Shown here piece by piece: positions 18,201 through 25,380 of a stretch of 64,000 bases of DNA. Position numbers and translations under genes: made by a program. Numbering within the stretch: position 1 is the first letter of the stretch; every line of letters starts with the position of its first letter. Origin of the DNA: Oxalobacteraceae bacterium (GTDB lineage Bacteria; Pseudomonadota; Gammaproteobacteria; Burkholderiales; Burkholderiaceae_D). Under the pieces are notes generated by a model. The model saw only the letters and a program-made list of their open reading frames with translations, ran no database searches and was not told the DNA's origin. Location of the stretch: positions 1-64,000 of the forward strand of contig JAUYNR010000067.1 of assembly GCA_030698225.1 (NCBI GenBank). Direction: 5' to 3'.

Positions 18201-19074
18201 AGACCCGTTCCTGCTCCTGCGCCGACAGCCGCGCGAACAGCGGCAGAATTTCCACATGGGGCGGATGGTGCTTGCGCAGCGCTTCGGCGGTGTCGCGGAT
18301 TTCGCGCTCGCCCGGCAAAAATACCAGGATGTCGCCGGAACCGATCCGGCACAGCTCGTCGACCGCATCGGTGATCGCGGTCATCAGGTCGCGGTCCTTG
18401 TCCTTGGCGTCGGCTTGCACCGGGCGGTAGCGCAGCTCGACCGGATACAGCCGGCCCGACACTTCGATCACCGGAGCGGGTCTTGCGTCGGTCCCAAAAT
18501 GCCGCGCGAAGCGGTCGGCGTCGATGGTGGCCGAAGTGATGATCAGCTTCAAATCGGGCCGCTTCGGCAGCAACTGCTTCAGGTAGCCGAGCAGGAAGTC
18601 GATGTTCAGGCTGCGCTCGTGCGCCTCGTCGATGATGATGGTGTCGTACTGGCGCAACAGCGGATCGGTCTGGGTCTCCGCCAGCAAAATGCCGTCGGTC
18701 ATCAGCTTGACCGATGCGCCGCGGGTCAATGTATCGGCAAAACGCACCTTGAAGCCGACATGCTCGCCCAGCGGCGAGCCGATTTCCTGTGCGATGCGCT
18801 TGGCGGTCGAGGACGCGGCGATGCGGCGCGGCTGGGTGTGGCCGATCAGCCCGCGCTGGCCGCGCCCCAGTTCCAGGCAGATTTTCGGCAGCTGGGTGGT
18901 CTTGCCGGAACCGGTTTCGCCGCAGACGATGATGACCTGATGCGCCAGTATCGCAGCGGCAATATCGGCGCGCTTGCCCGACACCGGCAATTCTTCCGGG
19001 AAAGTAATTGGCGGCAGCGGATTGCGAAATGGGATTGCGGCAGGCTTTGGCTGCGGACTACGGGGATTTGACAT
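15241..19074 (-). CDS. hrpA: ATP-dependent RNA helicase HrpA (DEAH box)
   Basis: This 1277-residue protein is close to the usual 1300 of HrpA, which unwinds RNA and helps rescue stalled ribosomes. Motifs appear in order: Walker A CGETGSGKTTQLPK, DEAH (IIIDEAHERSLNIDF), SAT (IITSATIDADRF), NVAETSLTVPGIRYVVDAG, and motif VI SAANQRAGRCGRVAAG. The helicase-associated (HA2), OB-fold and long C-terminal DUF3418 regions follow. The ATG at 19074 (MSNPRSPQPKPAA) is used; an open frame upstream to 19959 is antisense to argA and not coding. It is divergent from argA. Confidence 0.96.
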   Translation of the reverse strand: MSNPRSPQPKPAAIPFRNPLPPITFPEELPVSGKRADIAAAILAHQVIIVCGETGSGKTTQLPKICLELGRGQRGLIGHTQPRRIAASSTAKRIAQEIGSPLGEHVGFKVRFADTLTRGASVKLMTDGILLAETQTDPLLRQYDTIIIDEAHERSLNIDFLLGYLKQLLPKRPDLKLIITSATIDADRFARHFGTDARPAPVIEVSGRLYPVELRYRPVQADAKDKDRDLMTAITDAVDELCRIGSGDILVFLPGEREIRDTAEALRKHHPPHVEILPLFARLSAQEQERVFKTSNGRRIVLATNVAETSLTVPGIRYVVDAGLARVKRYSYRNKVEQLQVESIAQSAANQRAGRCGRVAAGVCIRLYEEQDFLLRPKFTEPEILRSSLAAVILRMKSLHLTDVETFPFIEPPPGRAIADGYQLLQELGAVDDSNALTPLGHKLAKLPLDPRVGRMILAALENVCLTEVLIIASALSVQDPRDRPLEAQAAADAAHKKFADEKSEFQSYLKIWKWFEDAIEHKKTNRQLQDNCRASFLSQMRLREWRDVHSQLLTIVREQGWRLNVAPATYENLHSALLTGLLGNIGFKAEDEPHFLGARGIKFHIWPGSSLIKKPGRWVMAAELVDTTRLYARCIAQIQPEWLERVGAHLLKKSWGEPRWEKRSAQVSASERATLYGLVVYSQRSINYALINPAEAREIFIRDALVGGEFDTRAPFFAFNHKLVREIENLEHKSRRVDVLVDEALIAAFYDQIIPADVCNGITFEKWHKDATAKNPKLLYLNKDDLMRHEAAGVTTDLFPKKMTVAGVEMLLTYHFEPGSPRDGVTLAVPLYALNQLSADRCDWLVPGMLKEKVHLLLKSLPQKLRRHCVPLPAYAAGFCERAEFGKGNLIDALIADIRAQVGLVPLSTDFKQETLPTHHTMNIKVIDEHGRQLDMGRNLAALRAEFGGQARESFQKLAVQAVAASGGVSHIAAHGDNKPATPTAAGAAIGSSAPQQENLTGWSFGALPELLEVQQGKQTLIGFPALVDRKTHCTLEVFDDPAVAQRTHRTGLRRLFTLQLKEQVKYLEKNIPGMQQMGMQFMALGSQEELRDQIIQTALDIACLQDPLPVNAAEFEQRREQGKTRLGLLCNEIARLVSQILTEFHGLPKKLQGIKAHAAAAADIQAQLQNLIGKRFLADNDYAQLAHFPRYLKAINVRLDRLRADPARDARLMAEWAAVATPWQRALKDRREDPKMTEFRWLLEELRVSLYAQELRTPMPVSAKRLQKVWESMQR

Positions 19075-19093
19075 TGATATTTTGTGATGATTC

Positions 19094-19128
19094 GGCGCGG
19101 ATATGGCAGAGCGAATTATAATGCGCGC
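19094..19128 (+). promoter_or_regulatory. argA promoter with short or absent leader
   Basis: A consensus -10 box TATAAT lies at 19117-19122, only 6 bp before the argA ATG at 19129. A transcript from it would begin at or next to the start codon. The -35 region is poor (TTCGGC, spacer 20). Confidence 0.45.
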
Positions 19129-20439
19129 ATGGAAAATTCCCTTCAATTCGTCCAGTGGCTGCGTTCTGTCGCCCCCTACATCCATGCGTTTCGCGGCAAG
19201 ACCTTCGTAGTCGCCTTTCCGGGCGAACTGGTCAAGGCCGACGCGCTGCCGGTGCTGGCGCAGGATTTGTCGCTGCTGCATGCGCTGGGCATCCGGATCG
19301 TGATCGTGCACGGCTCGCGCCCGCAGGTCGAAGAGCAATTGGCGCTGCGCAATGTCGAGGGCCATTTCCACAACGGCATCCGGATCACCGACACCGCCGC
19401 GCTGGAGTGCGCGAAAGAAGCCGCCGGCGAATTGCGGCTCGACATCGAAGCCGCATTCAGCCAGGGTTTGCCGAATACGCCGATGGCGCATGCGGCGATC
19501 AGCATCATTTCCGGCAACTTCGTCACCGCACGCCCGCTCGGCATCGTCGATGGGATTGACCTGCAACTGACCGGGCAAACCCGCAAGATCGCTTACGAAA
19601 CCATCGATCAGATCCTCCATGCCGGCAGCCTGGTGCTGCTGTCGCCGCTGGGTTTTTCGCCCACCGGCGAAGCGTTCAACCTGACCATGGAAGATGTTGC
19701 GGTTGCCGCCGCCACCGCGCTGCGGGCCGAAAAGCTGATCTTCATTACCGAAACGCCGATGATGTCGGACCCGGACGGCACTGAAATCCGCGAACTGTCC
19801 TCGGCCCAGGCCGACGCGGTACTGAACGCCGGATATCTGCCCGAAGATACCGCGTTTTACCTGAAACACAGCGTCAGAGCCTCGAGGAGCGGCGTTCCGC
19901 GCGTGCATATCGTGCCGTTCGAGCTCGATGGCTCGGCGCTGCTGGAACTGTTTACCCATGACGGCGTGGGCACCATGGTCAGTTACGAAAACCTGGAGAG
20001 CCTGCGCGAAGCGACGATCGAAGACGTCGGCGGCATCCTGAAACTGATCGAGCCGCTGGAAGCCGACGGCACCCTGGTCAAGCGCGGGCGCGAACTAATC
20101 GAGCGCGAAATCCATTACTTCTCGGTCATCGAGCACGATGGCGTGATTTTCGGCTGCGCGGCGCTGTATCCTTTCGTTTCCGAAAAAATGGCGGAAATGG
20201 CATGCCTGACGGTCAATCCGGAAGTGCAAGCCCAAGGCGACGGCGAACGCCTGCTCAAGCACATGGAAAAACGCGCGCGCATGGCCGGTTTCAGCAAACT
20301 GTTCGTGCTCACCACCCGCACCGCACACTGGTTCCTGAAACGCGGCTTTATCCGGGCCACCGTCGATGCACTGCCAAAAGACCGGCAACACATGTATAAC
20401 TGGCAGCGCAAATCGCTGGTTTTGATTAAGAATCTGTAG
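19129..20439 (+). CDS. argA: Amino-acid N-acetyltransferase (NAGS)
   Basis: ArgA makes N-acetylglutamate from glutamate and acetyl-CoA, the first arginine step. The 436-residue protein has an N-terminal amino-acid-kinase-like domain (residues 25-285; FVVAFPGELV, IVIVHGSRPQVEEQL, VLLSPLGFSPTGEAFNL) that normally carries the arginine feedback site. A C-terminal GNAT domain follows (295-436; EDVGGILKLIEPLEADGTLV, GCAALYPFVSEKMAEMACL, RGFIRATVDALP). The start is set at 19129 (MENSLQFVQW), where homology begins; no ribosome-binding site is visible there. It is divergent from hrpA with 54 bp between start codons. Confidence 0.95.
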   Translation: MENSLQFVQWLRSVAPYIHAFRGKTFVVAFPGELVKADALPVLAQDLSLLHALGIRIVIVHGSRPQVEEQLALRNVEGHFHNGIRITDTAALECAKEAAGELRLDIEAAFSQGLPNTPMAHAAISIISGNFVTARPLGIVDGIDLQLTGQTRKIAYETIDQILHAGSLVLLSPLGFSPTGEAFNLTMEDVAVAAATALRAEKLIFITETPMMSDPDGTEIRELSSAQADAVLNAGYLPEDTAFYLKHSVRASRSGVPRVHIVPFELDGSALLELFTHDGVGTMVSYENLESLREATIEDVGGILKLIEPLEADGTLVKRGRELIEREIHYFSVIEHDGVIFGCAALYPFVSEKMAEMACLTVNPEVQAQGDGERLLKHMEKRARMAGFSKLFVLTTRTAHWFLKRGFIRATVDALPKDRQHMYNWQRKSLVLIKNL

Positions 20440-20504
20440 CTCGGGCCATTTAGCCCGCTCTGCGCAAATCCGTTCACGAAGTACCGAATCCACAGGAGAG
20501 ACTC

Positions 20505-20777
20505 ATGGCACGCACAATCCATTGCATCAAACTGAACAAAGACGCCGAAGGACTGGATTTTCCACCGTATCCGGGCGAACTCGGCAAGCGGATCTATGAA
20601 AGCGTATCGAAGGAAGCCTGGGCCGGCTGGCTCAAGCACCAGACCATGCTGGTCAACGAAAACCGCCTGAACCTGGCCGATCTGCGCGCCCGCAAGTACC
20701 TGGCCACGCAGATGGAAAAGCACTTCTTCGGCGATGGCGCCGATGCCGCAACCGGATATGTTCCGCCGACCGAATAA
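20505..20777 (+). CDS. yggX: Fe(2+)-trafficking protein YggX
   Basis: A 90-residue protein with the family signature [20 protein letters not shown] (Cys7), [40 protein letters not shown] and KHFFG. It supports oxidative-stress resistance and Fe-S repair. Cys7 is conserved. AGGAGAG precedes the ATG. It follows argA by 65 bp, probably in one transcript ending at the terminator at 20803. Confidence 0.97.
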   Translation: MARTIHCIKLNKDAEGLDFPPYPGELGKRIYESVSKEAWAGWLKHQTMLVNENRLNLADLRARKYLATQMEKHFFGDGADAATGYVPPTE

Positions 20778-20802
20778 GCCACCGTCTACGCAATCAGGAA
20801 CT

Positions 20803-20832
20803 GCCCGCTGGTTTGCTCCAGCGGGCTTTTTT
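20803..20832 (+). terminator. Rho-independent terminator of yggX
   Basis: GCCCGCTGG, loop TTTGCT, CCAGCGGGC and then TTTTTT. Copy 4 of the dispersed repeat begins directly behind it, so the repeat is not needed as the terminator here. Confidence 0.9.
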
Positions 20833-20902
20833 AATATATGGAGTATTTTTATATACCGCAATGAATCTGTGCGGCAAATGCGATGTTTTTAGCCATACTC
20901 CA
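20833..20902 (-). repeat. Dispersed 3'-end repeat, copy 4
   Basis: GTATTTTTATAT, core CCGCA-N9-TGCGG (perfect five-pair arms), and ATACTCC ending 27 nt after the core. Additional GGAGTAT at the left makes the outer arms complementary. It lies between yggX and the second EamA gene. Confidence 0.82.
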
Positions 20903-20944
20903 CTAATAAAGAAACAGTGCCGGCATTGTCCGCATCAGCCACCC

Positions 20945-21820
20945 ATGCCGTCGAAAAAATTCCCCGTAGTCGCCTTCATCTGCCTGTTGCTGGGCGGCGT
21001 AGCAATCGGCTTTGCCGGTATTCTGATGCGCTTGTCGGACGTCAATCCGCTGGCGTCCGCATTCTGGCGCATGGCGCTGGCGGCGCCGGTATTGTGGTGC
21101 TGGGCGTTTGCGGCACGCAAACAGGATAGGCTGCGCGGCAAGCGCACCGATTTCAGCAAGGTGCTATTGCTGGCCGGGGTATTTTTTGCCGCCGACATGG
21201 GCAACTGGCATCTGGCGCTGCACTACACGACGGTATCGAACGCTACGCTGTTAAGCAACTTCGCGCCGATTTTCATCGCATTGTGGATGTGGCGCGTGCA
21301 CCAGATGCAGTTTGCGCGGATATTCATGGTCGGGATGGGGATTGCGCTGGTCGGCGCGATCATGCTGATCGGCCCCAACGCCTCGCTCGGCGGCGACAAG
21401 CTGCTGGGCGACGGCCTTGGCCTGGGCACCGCAGTTTTTTACGCTGGCTACATGCTGATGATCAAGGATGCGCGCTACCAGTATTCGACCGCGCGCCTGA
21501 TGGCATGGAGCACCACCGTCACCGCGGCGCTGTTGCTGCCGTTCGCGCTGGTCATGCCGGGGCCGTTCTGGCCGGCCGCCAGCGCCGGCTGGATTACGCT
21601 GATCGCCCTGGCGCTGGTGGCCCAGATCGGCGGCCAGACCATGATCGCCTATGCGTTTGCGCATCTGCCAGCCACCCTGTCGTCGGTCAGTCTGCTGATC
21701 CAGCCGCTGACCGCCACCATCGCCGCCTGGATCATCTTTCACGAGTACATCAGCCCGCTGCAGATGGCGGGCGGCGCACTGCTGTTATGCGGGATTTACC
21801 TGTCCAAACGCGGCAGTTAA
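20945..21820 (+). CDS. EamA/DMT-family transporter
   Basis: A 291-residue integral membrane protein with ten predicted helices in two EamA repeats (LLLGGVAIGFAGILMRLSDV, NPLASAFWRMALAAPVL; second VAQIGGQTMIAYAFAHLPA). It probably exports a small metabolite; the substrate cannot be read from sequence. The ATG at 20945 (MPSKKFPVVAF) is chosen because a longer frame to 20813 runs through the terminator and repeat. Unlike the EamA protein at 5808 it has no His-rich tail. Confidence 0.9.
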   Translation: MPSKKFPVVAFICLLLGGVAIGFAGILMRLSDVNPLASAFWRMALAAPVLWCWAFAARKQDRLRGKRTDFSKVLLLAGVFFAADMGNWHLALHYTTVSNATLLSNFAPIFIALWMWRVHQMQFARIFMVGMGIALVGAIMLIGPNASLGGDKLLGDGLGLGTAVFYAGYMLMIKDARYQYSTARLMAWSTTVTAALLLPFALVMPGPFWPAASAGWITLIALALVAQIGGQTMIAYAFAHLPATLSSVSLLIQPLTATIAAWIIFHEYISPLQMAGGALLLCGIYLSKRGS

Positions 21821-21845
21821 AACTGAGCCGCGCTGCTGCATACTT

Positions 21846-22280
21846 TCACAACAGGTCGGCGACTGACAAGCTGCCGTAATCCTCGACTTGCCAGTTGCGG
21901 CCGGCATTCAGGTTGCAGCGCAGTTCGGCCATGCGTTTCTGCTCGATTTTTTCCAGCAGTGCGGCGCCGACGTTTTCCAGCGGATAAAACTCGACCGGCC
22001 AGCCATGTTCGCACGCCTTGGCCAGAGCCAGATGCACCGCACGGTATTTGCCTTTGCCGGCTATCGCCTTGCGCGGCTTGCCCAGAAATATCTTTTTGAC
22101 GTCCTTGACGTATTCCTGCAAGCCCTTTGCGCCTTGTTTGGTTTGCCCGATATAGCTGTATTCGGTGCCGGCAGCATCGATCACGCGTATCAGATACAGC
22201 AATATCTTTCCCTCCGCCAAAGGAATATTGCGGGGATTGGTCCAGCTTATTGCAATAGGGTCGATCTGGTCTTGTGGCAC
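21846..22280 (-). CDS. GIY-YIG-like hypothetical protein
   Basis: The conserved part reads LLYLIRVIDAAGTEYSYIGQT, resembling the YLI...YIG core of GIY-YIG nucleases, followed by a basic helical region (KPRKAIAGKGKYRAVHLALA, then EFYPLENVGAALLEKIEQKR). The Glu near the end of that helix could be the metal ligand. The start is uncertain: a GTG at 22280 behind AGGA is used here. The longer frame (22409) begins inside repeat copy 5 and its first 40 residues look noncoding. Nuclease activity is inferred from a weak motif only. Confidence 0.55.
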   Translation of the reverse strand: MPQDQIDPIAISWTNPRNIPLAEGKILLYLIRVIDAAGTEYSYIGQTKQGAKGLQEYVKDVKKIFLGKPRKAIAGKGKYRAVHLALAKACEHGWPVEFYPLENVGAALLEKIEQKRMAELRCNLNAGRNWQVEDYGSLSVADLL

Positions 22281-22354
22281 GGCGATGCATCCTGACGAAA
22301 AAGAAGAGACGAAGAAGGGGCGAAAAGAGGATTTTCCGTCCCGATCAAACGTCT

Positions 22355-22428
22355 GACATACTACTGTTTGTATTTTTATGTCCGCAATGAAAATATGCGG
22401 AAAGCGCACTATTTTTCCTTATACCCCA
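22355..22428 (-). repeat. Dispersed 3'-end repeat, copy 5
   Basis: TTTGTATTTTTATG, core CCGCA-N9-TGCGG, and ATACCCC ending exactly 27 nt after the core. It abuts the rpiA stop codon region (rpiA ends at 22429). Confidence 0.82.
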
Positions 22429-23100
22429 TCAAAAAATCAATTTCCTGACGCCATCCGGGGTGCCCAGCAGACAGACATTTGCACCCTGCCTGGCAAACAG
22501 GCCGACCGTCACCACGCCGGTGATGTTATTGATGGCGGCTTCCATCGCGGCCGGGTCGGGTATCTGCATGCCAAGCACGTCGATGATCAGGTTGCCGTTA
22601 TCGGTCAGAACCGGCACCCCATCCTTCAGGCGCAGCCGCGGCTCGCCGCCGAGTGCGGCCAGCTTGCGCGCCACCACCCGCTGCGCCATCGGGATCACTT
22701 CGACCGGCAGCGGGAAGTTGCCCAGCACATCGACCAGCTTGGAGCCGTCGGCGATGCAGACGAACTTGCCGGCCACCGATGCGGCGATTTTTTCGCGCGT
22801 CAGCGCCGCGCCGCCGCCCTTGATCATCGCGCCAAACGGCGTGATCTCGTCGGCGCCGTCGATATACACCGGCATCGAATCGACCTGGTTCAGGTCCAGC
22901 ACGGTGATCCCGTGCGAGCGCAGGCGCTCGGCGGTGGCTTCGGACGACGCGACCGCGCCTTTGATACTGCCCTTGATTTTTGCCAGTTCGTCGATGAAAA
23001 AATTGGCGGTGGAGCCGGTGCCGACCCCGACGATTTCACCTTCAACCACGTATTCGATTGCGGCCCGAGCCACTGCCTGCTTCAGTTCATCTTGCGTCAT
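22429..23100 (-). CDS. rpiA: Ribose-5-phosphate isomerase A
   Basis: RpiA interconverts ribose-5-phosphate and ribulose-5-phosphate in the non-oxidative pentose phosphate pathway. The 223-residue product shows [30 protein letters not shown], the catalytic YIDGADEI and [15 protein letters not shown], all intact. It is divergent from tal, another enzyme of the same pathway, with 108 bp between starts, so shared regulation is likely. Confidence 0.98.
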   Translation of the reverse strand: MTQDELKQAVARAAIEYVVEGEIVGVGTGSTANFFIDELAKIKGSIKGAVASSEATAERLRSHGITVLDLNQVDSMPVYIDGADEITPFGAMIKGGGAALTREKIAASVAGKFVCIADGSKLVDVLGNFPLPVEVIPMAQRVVARKLAALGGEPRLRLKDGVPVLTDNGNLIIDVLGMQIPDPAAMEAAINNITGVVTVGLFARQGANVCLLGTPDGVRKLIF

Positions 23101-23208
23101 CGGAATTTCTTTCAGTTGGAATGCCCGTATTTTAGCGGATCGCTTAATCCGATGCGGCTACAATAAGCCGACCAACTTGTCGCACAACATCACTCGGGCA
23201 CGCTTACC

Positions 23209-24144
23209 ATGAACCAACTGGAACAACTCAAGCAGTACACCACCGTGGTCGCCGATACCGGCGATTTTCAGAGCATCCAGGCATTCACGCCGCGCGACGC
23301 CACCACCAATCCGTCGCTGATCCTGAAAGCGGTACAAAAGGACGAATACCGGCATTTGCTGGAACAGGCGGTCCGGCAGCATCGCGGCCAATCGACTGCC
23401 GGCATCATCGACCGCATGCTGATTGCGTTCGGGCTTGAAATCCTGAACATCATTCCGGGCCGCGTTTCGACCGAAACCGACGCCCGCCTGTCGTTCGATA
23501 CCGCCGGCACAGTCGCCAAGGGCCGCGCGCTGATCGCGCTGTACGAGGCGGCCGGGATTGCGCGCGAACGCATCCTGATCAAGATCGCGTCGACCTGGGA
23601 AGGCATCCGCGCGGCCGAAGTGCTGGAGCAGGAAGGCATCCGCTGCAACATGACGCTGCTGTTCGCACTGCCGCAGGCAGTCGCCTGCGCCGACGCCGGC
23701 GCGCAACTGATCTCGCCGTTCGTCGGCCGCATCTACGACTGGTACAAGAAATCGACCGGGCAGGACTACAGCGGCGAACTCGACCCCGGCGTGCAATCGG
23801 TCAAGCGGATCTACACCTATTACCGCAAGTTCGGCCATACGACCGAAATCATGGGCGCGAGCTTTCGCAATACGTCGCAAATCCTGGAACTGGCCGGTTG
23901 CGACTTGCTCACCATCAGCCCGGAATTGCTGCAAAAGCTGGCTGACAGCGAGGAACCGGTCAGCCGCAAACTGAATCCGGAAGATGCGAAAAACGCCGCC
24001 ATCGAGAAGCTGGCGCTGGACCAAAAGACCTTCCGCGGCATGCTCAACGACGATCCGATGGCGACCGAAAAGCTGGCCGAAGGGATCCGCCAGTTCTGCG
24101 CCGATTCAGTCAAGCTGGAACAGATGATCGACGCGTTGCGCTAG
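23209..24144 (+). CDS. tal: Transaldolase
   Basis: This 311-residue enzyme of the classical (TalB) type transfers dihydroxyacetone from sedoheptulose-7-phosphate to glyceraldehyde-3-phosphate. Motifs: [20 protein letters not shown] (residues 15-35), [27 protein letters not shown] with the Schiff-base lysine, and [18 protein letters not shown]. It is divergent from rpiA and monocistronic. Confidence 0.97.
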   Translation: MNQLEQLKQYTTVVADTGDFQSIQAFTPRDATTNPSLILKAVQKDEYRHLLEQAVRQHRGQSTAGIIDRMLIAFGLEILNIIPGRVSTETDARLSFDTAGTVAKGRALIALYEAAGIARERILIKIASTWEGIRAAEVLEQEGIRCNMTLLFALPQAVACADAGAQLISPFVGRIYDWYKKSTGQDYSGELDPGVQSVKRIYTYYRKFGHTTEIMGASFRNTSQILELAGCDLLTISPELLQKLADSEEPVSRKLNPEDAKNAAIEKLALDQKTFRGMLNDDPMATEKLAEGIRQFCADSVKLEQMIDALR

Positions 24145-24163
24145 ACCTGCACGCCGCGCCGGT

Positions 24164-24754
24164 TCAGGTGGCGCGGCGGTCCAGCATCGCGCGGGCGATG
24201 GTGCCGGCATCGACGTATTCGAGCTCGCCGCCGACCGGCACCCCGCGCGCCAGGCGGCTGACCTTCAGGCCGCGCGCTTTCAGCATTTCGCTGATGTAGT
24301 GCGCGGTGGCTTCGCCTTCATTGGTGAAATTGGTGGCCAGCACGACTTCCGCCACGCTGCCGTCGGTGGCGCGATTTATCAGTTTTTCAAGGTGGATGTC
24401 TTTCGGGCCGATGCCGTCGAGCGGCGACAGCCGCCCCATCAGCACGAAATACAGGCCCTTGAACGTCAGGGTCTGCTCGATCATCAGCTGGTCGGCCGGC
24501 GTTTCGACCACGCACAACTGGGTCTGGTCGCGCTCTTCGTCCAGACACATTTCGCAGACCGGATTCTCGGTAAAGGTGTTGCAGCGGCTGCAGTGCCGGA
24601 TCGTCTCCACCGCCTGATACAGCGCCCGGCTCAGCATGGCCGCACCGTCGCGGTCGTGCTGCAGCAGGTGATACGCCATGCGCTGCGCCGATTTCGGCCC
24701 GATTCCGGGCAGGCGGCGCAGCGCTTCGGTCAGAAGTTCGAGCGACTTTGACAT
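24164..24754 (-). CDS. recR: Recombination protein RecR
   Basis: RecR works with RecFO to load RecA at gaps. The 196-residue protein shows the helix-hairpin-helix [20 protein letters not shown], a four-cysteine zinc finger ([16 protein letters not shown]), a Toprim domain ([16 protein letters not shown] to [15 protein letters not shown]) and the C-terminal Walker-B-like [16 protein letters not shown]. It ends the dnaX-ybaB-yciI-recR operon, starting 4 bp after the upstream gene. Confidence 0.98.
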   Translation of the reverse strand: MSKSLELLTEALRRLPGIGPKSAQRMAYHLLQHDRDGAAMLSRALYQAVETIRHCSRCNTFTENPVCEMCLDEERDQTQLCVVETPADQLMIEQTLTFKGLYFVLMGRLSPLDGIGPKDIHLEKLINRATDGSVAEVVLATNFTNEGEATAHYISEMLKARGLKVSRLARGVPVGGELEYVDAGTIARAMLDRRAT

Positions 24755-24757
24755 CGA

Positions 24758-25048
24758 TCAATCTTGCCGTAAGGAGTCGAACAAATCGGCGGTCATCGTC
24801 GGCACGAACTCGGTGATGTCGTAACGGGCGATGCCGGCCCGATGGAAAGGGTCGAGTTGCACCAAGGCTTCGATGGCAGCCCGGCTGTCACCAAGCGCGA
24901 TGATGACGCCGCCGGTGCGCGGCACCATGCGGCCCGACATCAGGAATAGGCCTTTTGCATATTGCTCACGCAAAAATTTCCGATGCGCCGGGAGTACGGC
25001 GTCGACCTCCTCCGACGGCTTCAGATACGCGACAGAAATGATGAACAT
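24758..25048 (-). CDS. YciI-like (YCII domain) protein
   Basis: A 96-residue protein with the ferredoxin-like YCII domain: AYLKPSEEVDAVLPAHRKFL with the conserved His, LFLMSGRMVPRTGGVIIALG, and DPFHRAGIARYDITEFVP. Members are small dimeric enzymes or domains of largely unknown activity. The ybaB stop and this start overlap as TGATG, and recR begins 4 bp later. It is therefore an extra gene within the usual ybaB-recR pair. Confidence 0.9.
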   Translation of the reverse strand: MFIISVAYLKPSEEVDAVLPAHRKFLREQYAKGLFLMSGRMVPRTGGVIIALGDSRAAIEALVQLDPFHRAGIARYDITEFVPTMTADLFDSLRQD

Positions 25049-25380
25049 CAGAATGGCAATTTGAAGCCGGGAGGCATCGGCATGCCGGCGGTCAGGCCGC
25101 TCATTTTTTCCGAGGAAGTCGCTTCGGCCTTGCGCACCGCGTCGTTGAATGCGGCCGCCACCAGGTCTTCCAGCATGTCCTTGTCGTCGCCCAGCAGGGA
25201 CGGGTCGATGGTGACGCGCTTGACGTCGTTCTTGCAGCTCATCACGATTTTCACCAGGCCGGCGCCGGATTGGCCTTCGACCTCGATCAACGCAAGTTCC
25301 TCTTGCGCTTTTTTCATGTTGTCCTGCATCGCTTGCGCCTGCTTCATCAGCCCGGCCAGTTGGTTCTTCATCATGGTCAT
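25048..25380 (-). CDS. ybaB: YbaB/EbfC nucleoid-associated protein
   Basis: A 110-residue homodimeric DNA-binding protein: [20 protein letters not shown] helix, then [46 protein letters not shown], and [12 protein letters not shown] at the end. It overlaps the dnaX stop by four bases (ATGA), the conserved dnaX-ybaB coupling. Confidence 0.97.
   Translation of the reverse strand: MTMMKNQLAGLMKQAQAMQDNMKKAQEELALIEVEGQSGAGLVKIVMSCKNDVKRVTIDPSLLGDDKDMLEDLVAAAFNDAVRKAEATSSEKMSGLTAGMPMPPGFKLPF

Noticed and set aside
19075..19959. N-terminal extension of hrpA
   Set aside because: The extra frame is antisense to argA and has no helicase homology; MSNPRSP at 19074 is the natural start.
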